Part shown: one piece after another, positions 14,515 through 23,083 of the stretch
Layout of the letters: each line of letters starts with the position of its first letter
How positions within the stretch are numbered: the stretch's first letter is position 1
Assembly (NCBI RefSeq): GCF_008386495.1
Contig: NZ_VTHJ01000050.1
Span: 41,144-75,140, forward strand
Length of the DNA stretch: 33,997 bases
DNA from: Streptomyces tailanensis
GTDB lineage: Bacteria > Actinomycetota > Actinomycetes > Streptomycetales > Streptomycetaceae
Direction: 5' to 3'
The notes under the pieces: model-generated
Database searches by the model: none
What the model was told of the DNA's origin: nothing
What the model saw: only the letters and a program-made list of their open reading frames with translations
Program-made: the position numbers and the translations under genes

Positions 14515-17500
14515 ATGTCCGTGCACAGCCACACCGCAGCTCACCACGACGCTGCCACTCCTGAGTTCCCACGTCATGTGGTGACCGCGGTCCTCGTCGC
14601 GCACGACGGCGCCCGCTGGCTGCCCGACGCGCTCGCCGGGCTGCTCGGCCAGGAGCGCCCCGTCCAGAGCGCCATGGCGGCCGACACCGGCAGCGCGGAC
14701 GACTCCGCCCGGCTCCTCGCCGACGCCCTCGGCCCCGACCGTGTCCTGCACCTCGCCCGGCGCACCGGTTTCGGCCAGGCCGTGGAAGAGGCCAACCGTA
14801 GCGCGGGCGTGCTCACCCAGGACGACCTGGCGTACCTCAGACGCCCCAGCGGCTGGGACCCCGTCACCCGCAGCTGGCGCGACGACGCGTACGACATGCC
14901 GGAACTCCCGCACGGCGAACCGGTCCAGTGGCTGTGGCTGCTCCACGACGACTGCGCCCCCGAGCCCGACGCCCTCGCCCAGCTGCTGCGGGTCGTGGAG
15001 AACGAGCGCGAGCTCGGCCGCGACGACGTGGCCGTCGTCGGCCCCAAGCTGCGCGGCTGGTACGACCGCCGCCAGCTGCTGGAGGTCGGCGTCACCATCG
15101 CCAACTCCGGCCGCCGCTGGACCGGTCTGGACCGCCGCGAACAGGACCAGGGCCAGCACGACCACGTCAAGCCCAGCCTCGCCGTCTCCACCGCCGGCAT
15201 GCTGATCCGCCGCGACGTCTTCGAGGAGCTCGGCGGCTTCGACCGCCGACTGCCGCTGATGCGTGACGACGTCGACCTGTGCTGGCGCGCCACCGCCGCC
15301 GGGCACCGCGTCCTCGTCGCCCCCGAAGCGGTCGTACGGCACGCCGAGGCGTCCTCCCGCGAGCGCCGCACCGTCGACTGCGTGGGCCGCAACGCGGCCT
15401 CCCCGCACATGGTCGACAAGGCGGGCGCCGTCTACACCCTCCTGGTCAACTCCCGTACGGCACAGCTGCCCTGGGTGCTGCTGCGCGTCGTCCTCGGCAC
15501 GCTCCTGAGGACCGTCGCCTATCTCGTCGGCAAGGTCCCCGGACAGGCCGTCGACGAGATCCGCGGTCTGCTGAGCGTGCTGCTGCGGCCCGAGCGGATC
15601 ATCGCCGGGCGGCGCAGAAGAGGCGCCCCGCAGCTCGACAAGGGTGAGCTGAGAGCGCTGTTCCCGCCGCCCGGCGCGACGATCCGGGCCACCGTCGAAC
15701 AGACGGCGGGCAACCTCTTCGGCACCTCCGACACCGAGACCGGCGCGGCCGGACGGCACGGCGGCGCCGTCGAGTCCGGGCCCGGCGACGACGACGCCGA
15801 CTTCCTCCAGGTCGAGCAGTTCGCCCGGCTCAAGCGCATCGCCCGCAAGCCCGGCCCGGTGCTCTTCGCCCTCCTGCTCCTCGCCTCGCTCGTCGCCTGC
15901 CGCGAACTCCTCGGCGGCGGCGCGCTCGCGGGCGGCGCCCTGCTGCCCGCCCCCGCCGACTCCGCCGAGCTGTGGTCGCGCTACCTGGACGCCTGGCACC
16001 CGGTCGGCGCGGGCGGCGCCGAGGCCGCTCCGCCGTACCTGGCGATCGTCGCCACGCTCGCCTCGCTGCTGCTCGGCTCCACCGGACTCGCGGTCACCGT
16101 GCTCCTCGTGGCCTCCGTTCCCCTGGCCGGATTCACCGCGTACTTCGTCTCCCGGCCCCTGGTCCCGTCCCGGCTGCTGCGCGCGTGGGCGGCCGTCGTC
16201 TACGCCTTCCTGCCCGCCGTCACCGGCGCACTCGCGGGCGGTCGCATCGGAACCGCCGTCCTCGCGATCCTGCTGCCCCTGATCGCCCGCGCGGGCGCCG
16301 CCGCGGGAGGGCTCACGAACAGCACGGGGGCGCGCGGCAGCTGGCGCGCCACCTGGGCGTACGCGCTGCTGCTGACGATCACCACCGCATTCACCCCGAT
16401 CGTGTGGCCCATCGCGCTGATCCTCGGCCTCGCCCTTCTCGCCGTGCGCCGCCGCGAGATCACCGCCTACGGACCGCGCTTCCTCGCCCAGTTGGGCACC
16501 CCGCTGCTGCTCCTCGCCCCCTGGTCGCTGACGCTGCTGCCGTTCGGCTTCTTCCAGGAAGCCGGCATGGAGTACGGCGCGAGCACGGCCTCCGCGACCG
16601 ACCTGCTCGGCATCAGCCCCGGAGGACCCGGCACGGTCGGCGGCCTGACGCTCATTGGCGTCGTCCTCGCCGCACTCGCCGCCCTGCTGCGCTCGGAACG
16701 CCAGTTGGGAATCCGGACCGCCTGGACGGCCGCCCTGGTGGCCCTCGTCTTCGCGGTCCTCTCCAACGGCTCAACCTGGGCCGGCCCCGCGACCCTCGTC
16801 TACGGCATCGCCCTCCTCGCCGCCGCCACCCTGGGCGCCGACGGCGCACGCTTCCGCGTGGCCGAACAGAGCTTCGGCTGGCGCCAGCCGGTGGCCGCGC
16901 TCATCGCGCTCGCCACCGCCGTCGGCCCGCTGCTCGCCGCCGCCGGCTGGATGATCGGCGGCGCCGACGGACCCCTGGAGCGCCGCGACCCCGTCCAGGT
17001 GCCCGCGTTCGTCGCCGAGGAGAGCGGCACCCGCGACCAGGCCCGCACCCTGGTCCTCGACAGCCCCTCCACCGCTGAGGTCCACTACACCCTGGTCCGC
17101 GGCTCCGGCGTCCGCCTCGGCGACGCCGAACTGACCGCGGCCGTCGGCGAGAACGACAAGCTCGACAAGGTCGTCGCCAACCTCGTCGCGGGCTCCGGCG
17201 CCGACCAGGCCGACGAACTCGGCGGCTTCGCCGTCCGCTACGTCCTCGTCCGCCAGGGCGCGCCCCGCGAGGTCAGCCGCGTTCTGGACGCCACGCCAGG
17301 CCTGAGCCGACTCAGCCAGCAGGACGGCAGCGCCCTGTGGCGCGTGAACCGCCAGGTCGCCCGCGTCACCATCGAGGCCTCCTCCGGCGCCCCGCAGGCC
17401 GTCGCCGCGGGCCCCGTCGACGTGCACACCACCATCAAGGCGGGCACGTCGGGCCGCGTCCTGCGCCTTGCCGACACCGCCGACGAGTCCTGGACCGCCA

Positions 17501-18150
17501 CCCTGGACGGCAAGCCGCTCACTCCCACCACGGTCGACGGCTGGGCCCAGGGCTTCCAACTGCCCGTAGACAGCGGAAAGTTGGACGTCACCTACGACGC
17601 CCCGCTGGGTCACACCGGCTGGCTGTGGGCGCAGGGCTCGCTCGCCGTCGTCCTTGTCGTCCTCGCCCTGCCCGGCCGTCGCCGGGACGTCGATGACGAC
17701 CTCCCCGACGAGCAGCCCGTCGCCGTGCCCGTCCAGGACATCACCGGCGACGGCCGCCGCGCCCGCCGCCTGCGCGCCCAGGCGGAGGCCGAGGCCGAAC
17801 AGTCCGCCGATGCCACCACACCTCCTCCTCCGGAGGAGGCTTTCGCTCCCACCGCTGTCCCGCAGCAGGCGTACGGCGACTGGCAGACCGCGAACCACGT
17901 GGGCGCGGACGCCGGTTACGGCCAGTACGACGAGCAGTACCAGGGCACCCAGCAGTACCCGCCGGGCACGTACGACCAGCAGTACTACCAGGCCGACCCC
18001 CACCAGGGCGCCCAGTACGACCCGTACGCCTCCTATGGAGGCGACAACGCCTCGTACGACCAGACGTACACCCAGGGCTACGACGCGACGTACGACCCGT
18101 CGCACGGCACCGGCGCCGACAGTGAGCGCCCCGACGGGAGCCAGCAGTGA
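14515..18150 (+). CDS. Large membrane GT2-family glycosyltransferase with Tyr/Gln-rich tail
   Basis: 1211 residues. The N-terminal GT2 catalytic domain (about 20-310) shows VTAVLVAHDGARWLPDAL, a DxD-like HDDC (144-147), STAGMLIRRDVFEELGGFD and the catalytic RDDVDLCW (250-257). Amphipathic/hydrophobic segments near 322-345 lead to a soluble linker, then about ten membrane helices (about 445-830). An extracytoplasmic beta-rich region (about 840-1040) and a last helix (about 1050-1068) follow. The tail (about 1120-1211) is cytoplasmic by position and rich in Tyr, Gln and Gly, with recurring QY/YD motifs. Donor and acceptor are unknown; nearby GDP-mannose genes suggest mannose, by inference only. 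The stop overlaps the DUF5719 start by 4 bp. Confidence 0.88.
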   Translation: MSVHSHTAAHHDAATPEFPRHVVTAVLVAHDGARWLPDALAGLLGQERPVQSAMAADTGSADDSARLLADALGPDRVLHLARRTGFGQAVEEANRSAGVLTQDDLAYLRRPSGWDPVTRSWRDDAYDMPELPHGEPVQWLWLLHDDCAPEPDALAQLLRVVENERELGRDDVAVVGPKLRGWYDRRQLLEVGVTIANSGRRWTGLDRREQDQGQHDHVKPSLAVSTAGMLIRRDVFEELGGFDRRLPLMRDDVDLCWRATAAGHRVLVAPEAVVRHAEASSRERRTVDCVGRNAASPHMVDKAGAVYTLLVNSRTAQLPWVLLRVVLGTLLRTVAYLVGKVPGQAVDEIRGLLSVLLRPERIIAGRRRRGAPQLDKGELRALFPPPGATIRATVEQTAGNLFGTSDTETGAAGRHGGAVESGPGDDDADFLQVEQFARLKRIARKPGPVLFALLLLASLVACRELLGGGALAGGALLPAPADSAELWSRYLDAWHPVGAGGAEAAPPYLAIVATLASLLLGSTGLAVTVLLVASVPLAGFTAYFVSRPLVPSRLLRAWAAVVYAFLPAVTGALAGGRIGTAVLAILLPLIARAGAAAGGLTNSTGARGSWRATWAYALLLTITTAFTPIVWPIALILGLALLAVRRREITAYGPRFLAQLGTPLLLLAPWSLTLLPFGFFQEAGMEYGASTASATDLLGISPGGPGTVGGLTLIGVVLAALAALLRSERQLGIRTAWTAALVALVFAVLSNGSTWAGPATLVYGIALLAAATLGADGARFRVAEQSFGWRQPVAALIALATAVGPLLAAAGWMIGGADGPLERRDPVQVPAFVAEESGTRDQARTLVLDSPSTAEVHYTLVRGSGVRLGDAELTAAVGENDKLDKVVANLVAGSGADQADELGGFAVRYVLVRQGAPREVSRVLDATPGLSRLSQQDGSALWRVNRQVARVTIEASSGAPQAVAAGPVDVHTTIKAGTSGRVLRLADTADESWTATLDGKPLTPTTVDGWAQGFQLPVDSGKLDVTYDAPLGHTGWLWAQGSLAVVLVVLALPGRRRDVDDDLPDEQPVAVPVQDITGDGRRARRLRAQAEAEAEQSADATTPPPPEEAFAPTAVPQQAYGDWQTANHVGADAGYGQYDEQYQGTQQYPPGTYDQQYYQADPHQGAQYDPYASYGGDNASYDQTYTQGYDATYDPSHGTGADSERPDGSQQ

Positions 18151-19700
18151 ACCGCACGACCCTGTCCCTCATCGCCGGCACGACCGCCCTCGCCGCCGTC
18201 ACCGGCTTCGCCGCGCTCACCGCGCCCGACGCCTCAAGTGGCGACACCCCCGCCGAGGCGGCCGCCCAACTGCCCGTGGCACGCACGAGCCTGCTCTGCC
18301 CTCAGCCGAGCGACTCGGACGTCGCGGAGACCGCGTACACGTCCTTCACCCCCGTCACCAAGGGCACCGAAAGCGACGGAAGCGCCGAACTGACGGCGGC
18401 GAGCGCGGAGTCGACCGAATCACCGGAATCCCCGAAGCCCTCGGAGTCCGCGGATTCCTCGGACACGGATGAGGACAAGAACGACGACGAGGCGGCCGAG
18501 AAGACCGACAAGCCGGTGCTCGAAGTCAAGGAAGCCGGCAAGCCCGCCACCGGCAGCGTCGACGGCGGCGACGCGCCCGCGCTGCTCGGCACGGCCCAGG
18601 GGAAGTTCGCCCCGGGCTGGACCGTCCAACAGACCACCGAGGTCACCGCCGGCACCGGCCGCGGGCTGCTCGGCGTCAACTGCACGGCCCCGGACACGGA
18701 GTTCTGGTTCCCGGGCGTCAGTACGGCTGCCGACCGCACGGACTACGTTCACCTCACCAACCCGGACGACTCGGCGGCCGTCGTCGACATCGAGCTCTAC
18801 GGCAAGGACGGCGCCCTGGAGTCCACGGTGGGCGAGGGCATCACGGTGCAGCCCCGCTCCAGCGAACCGGTTCTGCTGTCGACGCTCGCCACGGAGAAGG
18901 CGGCCGACCTCACGGTTCACGTCAGCGTCCGCAGCGGCCGCGTCGCCGCCGCGGTCCAGGCCCTCGACAAGAAACTGGGCGGCGACTGGCTCGCCGCCGC
19001 CACCGACCCGGCGGGCAGCCTGGTCCTCCCCGGCATCCCGAAGGACGCCACCTCCGTACACCTCGTCGCCTTCACCCCCGGCGAAACCGACGCCGACCTG
19101 AAGCTGCGGCTCGCCGCCCCCTCGGGCCCGATCACCCCCGCGGGCAACGAGACCCTGCACGTCAAGGCGGGCATGACCGCCATCGCCGACCTCGGCGACC
19201 TCACCCGCGGCGAAGCAGGCTCCCTCCTCCTGACCCCCACAGACGAGTCGACCCCGGTCGTGGCCGCCCTCCGCGTCGTCCGCGGCAAGGGCGACAACCA
19301 GGAAACGGCCTTTATCCCGGCGACCCGCCCCGTAGGCACCCGCGCGACAGCCGCCGACAACCGCGCCAAGGGCACCACCCTGTCCCTCACAGCACCCACG
19401 AGCACGGCAAAAGTCAAGGTCACGGCCTCGGCGGGCAGCACAGCGGGCGAGCCCACGACCAAAACGTTCACGATCAAGGCAGGCACGACCCAGAACGTGG
19501 AAATGCCGGCCCCCACCGCCCTGAAGGGCACCTACGCCCTCACGATCGAGCCCATCTCAGGCGGCCCGGTATACGCCTCCCGAACCCTGGAAGCCAAACA
19601 AGGCACCCTCCCCGCCTTCACCACCCAAACCCTCCCGGACGACAGAGGCACAGTGGCGGTACCGGAAGCAGACCAGAACTTGTCGGTGCTGCAGAACTAG
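18147..19700 (+). CDS. DUF5719 family exported protein
   Basis: 517 residues from GTG 18147, sharing GTGA with the glycosyltransferase stop, so translation is coupled. The N-terminus (NRTTLSLIAGTTALAAVTGFAAL) is a signal peptide or membrane anchor. There is no lipobox Cys, so it is probably not a lipoprotein. Residues about 75-130 are Ser/Glu/Asp-rich and look disordered. Two cysteines flank this region (LLCPQPSD, GVNCTAPD) and could form a disulfide. The rest is repeated beta-rich modules (FWFPGVST, VHLTNPDDSAAVVDIELYG). The function of DUF5719 is not known to me. Its fixed partnership suggests it assists or receives the product of the glycosyltransferase at the outer face of the membrane. 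Confidence 0.85.
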   Translation: MNRTTLSLIAGTTALAAVTGFAALTAPDASSGDTPAEAAAQLPVARTSLLCPQPSDSDVAETAYTSFTPVTKGTESDGSAELTAASAESTESPESPKPSESADSSDTDEDKNDDEAAEKTDKPVLEVKEAGKPATGSVDGGDAPALLGTAQGKFAPGWTVQQTTEVTAGTGRGLLGVNCTAPDTEFWFPGVSTAADRTDYVHLTNPDDSAAVVDIELYGKDGALESTVGEGITVQPRSSEPVLLSTLATEKAADLTVHVSVRSGRVAAAVQALDKKLGGDWLAAATDPAGSLVLPGIPKDATSVHLVAFTPGETDADLKLRLAAPSGPITPAGNETLHVKAGMTAIADLGDLTRGEAGSLLLTPTDESTPVVAALRVVRGKGDNQETAFIPATRPVGTRATAADNRAKGTTLSLTAPTSTAKVKVTASAGSTAGEPTTKTFTIKAGTTQNVEMPAPTALKGTYALTIEPISGGPVYASRTLEAKQGTLPAFTTQTLPDDRGTVAVPEADQNLSVLQN

Positions 19701-19754
19701 CGCCCCGTAAGGGGCGCGGGGCTGTGACATATGCGGCTCCGCCGCGTGGGCGCG
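19700..19754 (+). repeat. Mosaic repeat element A, copy 4, with terminator hairpin
   Basis: It begins at the last base of the DUF5719 stop codon. The hairpin GCGCCCC-GTAA-GGGGCGC (19700-19717) runs into CGGGGCTGTGACATATGCGG and the A palindrome. It probably terminates the glycosyltransferase-DUF5719 transcript. Together with C copy 2 it fills the 235-bp convergent gap. Confidence 0.8.
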
Positions 19755-19795
19755 ACAAGCCACGAACAACTCGCACCCGCCAACGAAACCGGACC

Positions 19796-19913
19796 CCCCG
19801 AGCTCGAAGGCGGAAGCGGGGTCGAAGGGGCGGCAGCCCTTGGATGGGGGTCCCCCCGCTCGAGCGGAGCCGAGAGTGGGGGAGGGACGGGTAGGGGCGG
19901 CGGGGGCGAAACC
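19796..19913 (+). repeat. Mosaic repeat element C, copy 2
   Basis: Same order of features as copy 1 (CCCCGAGCTCGAAGGC start, GGGTCGAAGGGGCGGCAG centre, 57-bp invariant core). It ends 22 bp before the stop of the minus-strand metallopeptidase-family gene, the same placement as copy 1. Confidence 0.9.
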
Positions 19914-19935
19914 CTCCCCGGCCGCCCCCGGAGGT

Positions 19936-20391
19936 TCAGTCCTCCCCGTACCGAGGATCCACAGTCTCCGGATTCAGCCCCAACAACTCAGCCACCTGCT
20001 CCACCACCACCTCATGGACCAGCGCAGCCCGCTCATCCCGCCCCTTGGTCCGAATCTCGACCGGCCGTCGATACACGACAACCCGAGCCGCCCGCCCATC
20101 CCGCGCCGGCATGATCCCCCCGAGCGGCACAGCCTCGTCGTTCCACGCCACATCCCCCGGCCCATCCAGCCGCGGCACCTCAAGCACCAGAAAGTCGACA
20201 TCCACGAGCTGCGGCCACCGCCGCTCCAGCCGCTCCACGGAGTCCTGCACAAGATCCGCGAACACGTCCGCGCGACTCGCCGCGAGCGGCACCTGCGGCG
20301 GCGCGATGGGCCCGCGCATCCCCCTGCCGTGCCGATCTCGACGGCGGGGCCCGGGTGCGGAGGCGGCGCGGGGCGGTACGAGGTTGTCCAT
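19936..20391 (-). CDS. Metallopeptidase-family (zincin-like, PF06262-type) protein with atypical HExxxEQ motif
   Basis: 151 residues from ATG 20391; the GTG directly before it (20394) would add one residue. Conserved blocks are FADLVQDSVERLERRWPQL, VDFLVLEVP, VPLGGIMPARDGRAARVVVYRRPVE and the C-terminal ERAALVHEVVVEQVAELLGLNPE. A classical zincin has HExxH; here the sequence is H-E-V-V-V-E-Q, so the second metal-binding His is missing and protease activity is doubtful. The mycobacterial counterpart next to whiB2 (Rv3259, from memory) occupies the same position. No ribosome site is visible; TACGCT six bases upstream of the GTG suggests a leaderless mRNA. It is divergent from the DUF3499 gene. 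Confidence 0.82.
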   Translation of the reverse strand: MDNLVPPRAASAPGPRRRDRHGRGMRGPIAPPQVPLAASRADVFADLVQDSVERLERRWPQLVDVDFLVLEVPRLDGPGDVAWNDEAVPLGGIMPARDGRAARVVVYRRPVEIRTKGRDERAALVHEVVVEQVAELLGLNPETVDPRYGED

Positions 20392-20406
20392 CACCTGCGA
20401 AGCGTA
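20392..20406 (-). promoter_or_regulatory. Candidate -10 box giving a leaderless metallopeptidase-family mRNA
   Basis: The minus strand reads TACGCT (20406-20401), TCGCAG, then GTG-ATG. The expected transcription start falls on the GTG at 20394. The same hexamer precedes the TIGR03089 gene. Confidence 0.45.
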
Positions 20407-20771
20407 GTCCCCACGAGGTTTCTACGCCCGGCTCCACACTCCTGCCCGGCGCGTGCCCGGCGCGCCCGCCCCTCACACCGCTGACCTGCATGTCCGACGC
20501 CCTGTCCAACCGGCTCGCCGCACACATGCCCCACGGCCCCTCACCGGAGGCAGTACGGCATGTCGCCAGATGACCATTCCAGCCAAGGTTGGGCTCGATT
20601 CCGCATCTCTCCGAGACCGGCGAACTCGCGCCAATTGATCTGTTTTGTGCGGAAAGTTGACCGAACTGAAGATCGTTCGGCATCCCGGACGACGGGTTAC
20701 TCGCAGGTCAGCGCGGTGGGTTCAGAGGGGCGTGTGGGGCGTTTCACAGCACGACACGGTGGAGTGAGCTG
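20407..20771. promoter_or_regulatory. Divergent gap upstream of the DUF3499 gene
   Basis: No gene is supported here. There is a relatively AT-rich patch (about 20625-20660) and an inverted repeat CCGAAC/GTTCGG (20661-20666 and 20675-20680) directly after a TTGACC (20657-20662). No TANNNT sits at the right distance from it, so the DUF3499 promoter is not defined by sequence alone. Confidence 0.4.
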
Positions 20772-21197
20772 ATGGAGAGTCGTCGCGGCCCGCTCAAGAG
20801 TGCGGTACCGTCCAACCTCGTGAGCCCTGTACGTCGCTGTTCGCGCACCGCTTGCGGCCGTCCCGCCGTCGCGACGCTGACGTACGTCTACGCCGACTCG
20901 ACCGCGGTCCTCGGCCCCCTCGCCACCTACGCCGAACCCCACTGCTACGACCTGTGCGCCGAGCACTCCGAGCGCCTCACCGCCCCGCGCGGCTGGGAAG
21001 TCGTACGCCTGCTGGACGGCTCGGCTCCGGCGCGCCCCAGCGGTGACGACCTGGAAGCGCTTGCGAACGCCGTACGTGAGGCGGCCCGCCCGCAGCAGCG
21101 TGCCGCGGAGGCCGGAGGCGGCAGCGCCCGCACGGCGGACCCGATGGAGGTCGCCCGCCGAGGCCACCTCCGGGTACTGCGCTCACCGGACAACTGA
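20772..21197 (+). CDS. DUF3499 family zinc-ribbon-like protein
   Basis: 141 residues from ATG 20772, with GGTGGAG shortly upstream. A GTG at 20820 (SPVRRCSRTACG) is an alternative start nearer the conserved part. Paired cysteines Cys23-x4-Cys28 and Cys58-x3-Cys62 with His65 (HCYDLCAEHSERL) look like a small metal-binding module. The middle, VATLTYVYADSTAVLGPLA, is the family signature; the C-terminus is low-complexity. The function is unknown. It is conserved between whiB and manB across actinobacteria (Rv3258c in M. tuberculosis, from memory). Here a lactate permease separates it from manB. Confidence 0.88.
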   Translation: MESRRGPLKSAVPSNLVSPVRRCSRTACGRPAVATLTYVYADSTAVLGPLATYAEPHCYDLCAEHSERLTAPRGWEVVRLLDGSAPARPSGDDLEALANAVREAARPQQRAAEAGGGSARTADPMEVARRGHLRVLRSPDN

Positions 21198-21332
21198 CGC
21201 CCAGCGCGGGGGCGTTGCTGTCCGCGCTTCTCCGTGGCTGTTTCCTTCCCCGTCGTTCTGTTCGGTGACGCACGCCTGTTGACGCCGTGTTGTTGCGGAC
21301 ACGACCATTCCGGATACCTGTGAGAAACCGCT

Positions 21333-21347
21333 TTCCGCATCGCGGAA
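21333..21347 (+). promoter_or_regulatory. Inverted repeat just upstream of the lactate permease ribosome site
   Basis: TTCCGC-ATC-GCGGAA, six-bp arms, immediately before GGGGAGG (21351-21357). A weak promoter, TTGTTG (21290-21295) with GATACC (21313-21318), lies just upstream. The repeat could be a repressor site or an RNA hairpin controlling translation. Confidence 0.4.
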
Positions 21348-21362
21348 TCCGGGGAGGCGCCC

Positions 21363-22979
21363 GTGTACGTCCAGGAACTGGAACCCGTGGCCGGCTCACT
21401 CGGCCTGTCCGCCCTCGTCGCGACCCTGCCCCTCGTCATCGTCCTGATCCTGCTCGGCGGGGTGCGACTGAAAGCGCACCTCGCGGGGCTGACCGGCCTT
21501 CTGGCGGCCGTTCTCGTCGCCTGGCTCGCCTATGGCATGCCGCTCGGCCAGACGCTCTCCAGCGCCGCCCAGGGGGCCGCCTTCGGCCTCTTCCCGATCA
21601 TGTGGATCGTCGTCAACGCCCTGTGGGTGTACCGGATGACCGTGCACACCCGGCATTTCGACATCCTGCGCCGCTCCTTCGGACGGCTCTCCGACGACCC
21701 ACGCATCCAGGCACTCGTCGTCGCGTTCTGCTTCGGCGCGCTCCTGGAGGCCCTCGCCGGCTTCGGCGCACCGGTCGCCATCTGCGCGGTCATGCTCGTC
21801 GCCCTCGGCTTCGAACCGGTGAAGGCCGCCGTGGTCGCCCTGGTCGCCAACACCGCTCCCGTCGCCTTCGGCGCCATGGGCACCCCGGTCGTGACGCTCG
21901 CCCAGGTCACCGAACTGCCCCTGGACACCGTCGCGTCCGTGGTCGGCCGCCAGACACCGCTGCTCGCACTCGTCGTGCCGCTCGTCCTCGTCGCCCTGGT
22001 CGACGGCCGGCGCGGGCTGCGCGAGACCTGGGTGCCCGCCCTGGTGTGCGGATTCGCCTTCGCCGTCGGCCAGTTCGTCGCCTCCAACTACGTCTCCGCC
22101 CAACTCGCCGACATCGGCGCCGCCTTGCTCGGCGCGGGCGCCCTCGTCGCCGTACCGCACGCCCGTCGGCCCGCCGCCGAACCCGTACGGGCCGCCGTCC
22201 TGACCGGAACGCGCAGCGAGGACCTCGACGAGAAGGACCCGCCGCGCGAAGTCCTGCGCGCCTACGCCCCGTACGCCCTCATCGTCGCGATCTTCTCCGT
22301 CGCCCAGATCCCCACGATCAAGGACTGGCTGGCCGGAGCGACCCAGATGTACGACTGGCCCTTCCTCAACGTCGCGAACCCGGACGGCGACCCCGTAGGG
22401 GGCAACGTCTTCACCTGGCCGATCGTGTCCACCGGCGGCACGCTGGTGCTGCTCGCCGGACTGTGCACGGCCGTCGTACTGGGGGTCCACGCGCGCGTGG
22501 CCATCAGGGAGTGGGCCGCGACGGTCCACGAACTGCGGTTCGCGATCCTCACCGTGACCTCCGTCCTGGCCCTCGCCTACGTCATGAACCTCTCCGGACA
22601 GGCCGCCACCATCGGCCACTTCGTGGCCGCCGCCGGCGCCGGGCTTGCCTTCCTGTCACCCGTCCTCGGCTGGTTCGGCGTCGCCGTCTCCGGCTCCGAC
22701 ACCTCCGCCAACGCCCTCTTCGGGGCCCTCCAGGTGAGCGCCGCCCGCGAGTCGGGCCTGTCGCCCGAACTGCTCGCCGCCGCCAACAGCTCCGGCGGCG
22801 TCCTCGGCAAGATGATCTCCCCGCAGAACCTGACCATCGCCTGCGCGGCCGTAGGCCTCGCCGGCCGCGAGGGCGACCTGCTGCGCAAGGTGCTGCCGTG
22901 GAGCCTCGGGCTGTTGCTGGTGATGTGCCTGATCGTGGTGGGGCAGAGCACGCCCGTACTGGAGTGGATGCTTCCGTGA
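21363..22979 (+). CDS. L-lactate permease (LctP family)
   Basis: 538 residues, close to the usual 530-560. The start is GTG 21363 with a strong GGGGAGG eight bases upstream. About a dozen hydrophobic helices are evident. Family signatures are FGLFPIMWIVVNALWVYRMTV, ALLEALAGFGAPVAI, ANTAPVAFGAMGTPV, SGSDTSANALFGALQ and SSGGVLGKMISPQNLTIA. It should carry L-lactate (and glycolate) with protons across the membrane. No lactate dehydrogenase gene or regulator is beside it. It interrupts the otherwise conserved DUF3499-manB neighbourhood, although codon use looks like that of its neighbours. Confidence 0.93.
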   Translation: MYVQELEPVAGSLGLSALVATLPLVIVLILLGGVRLKAHLAGLTGLLAAVLVAWLAYGMPLGQTLSSAAQGAAFGLFPIMWIVVNALWVYRMTVHTRHFDILRRSFGRLSDDPRIQALVVAFCFGALLEALAGFGAPVAICAVMLVALGFEPVKAAVVALVANTAPVAFGAMGTPVVTLAQVTELPLDTVASVVGRQTPLLALVVPLVLVALVDGRRGLRETWVPALVCGFAFAVGQFVASNYVSAQLADIGAALLGAGALVAVPHARRPAAEPVRAAVLTGTRSEDLDEKDPPREVLRAYAPYALIVAIFSVAQIPTIKDWLAGATQMYDWPFLNVANPDGDPVGGNVFTWPIVSTGGTLVLLAGLCTAVVLGVHARVAIREWAATVHELRFAILTVTSVLALAYVMNLSGQAATIGHFVAAAGAGLAFLSPVLGWFGVAVSGSDTSANALFGALQVSAARESGLSPELLAAANSSGGVLGKMISPQNLTIACAAVGLAGREGDLLRKVLPWSLGLLLVMCLIVVGQSTPVLEWMLP

Positions 22980-23043
22980 GCGGCTCTCGCGAAGCTTTGG
23001 GGTGCCCTCAGCGGCCGCACAGCTGATGGTCACTTCGGGCGGG

Positions 23044-23049
23044 TAGTTT
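23044..23049 (+). promoter_or_regulatory. Candidate -10 box for manB
   Basis: TAGTTT, 35 bp before GTG 23084. No matching -35 is obvious. It is placed between the lactate permease stop (22979) and the AGGAGGG ribosome site of manB. Confidence 0.35.
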
Positions 23050-23083
23050 GGGGTGACCAGTGAGGACTCCAGGAGGGCTGGCC

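Noticed and set aside
20355..20573. Small plus-strand gene between the metallopeptidase and DUF3499 genes
   Set aside because: 72 codons overlapping the 5' end of the divergent gene, no ribosome site, biased composition.
21287..23026. 579-codon plus-strand frame over the lactate permease
   Set aside because: Arg/Pro-rich shadow of the permease, which carries unmistakable LctP motifs in another frame.
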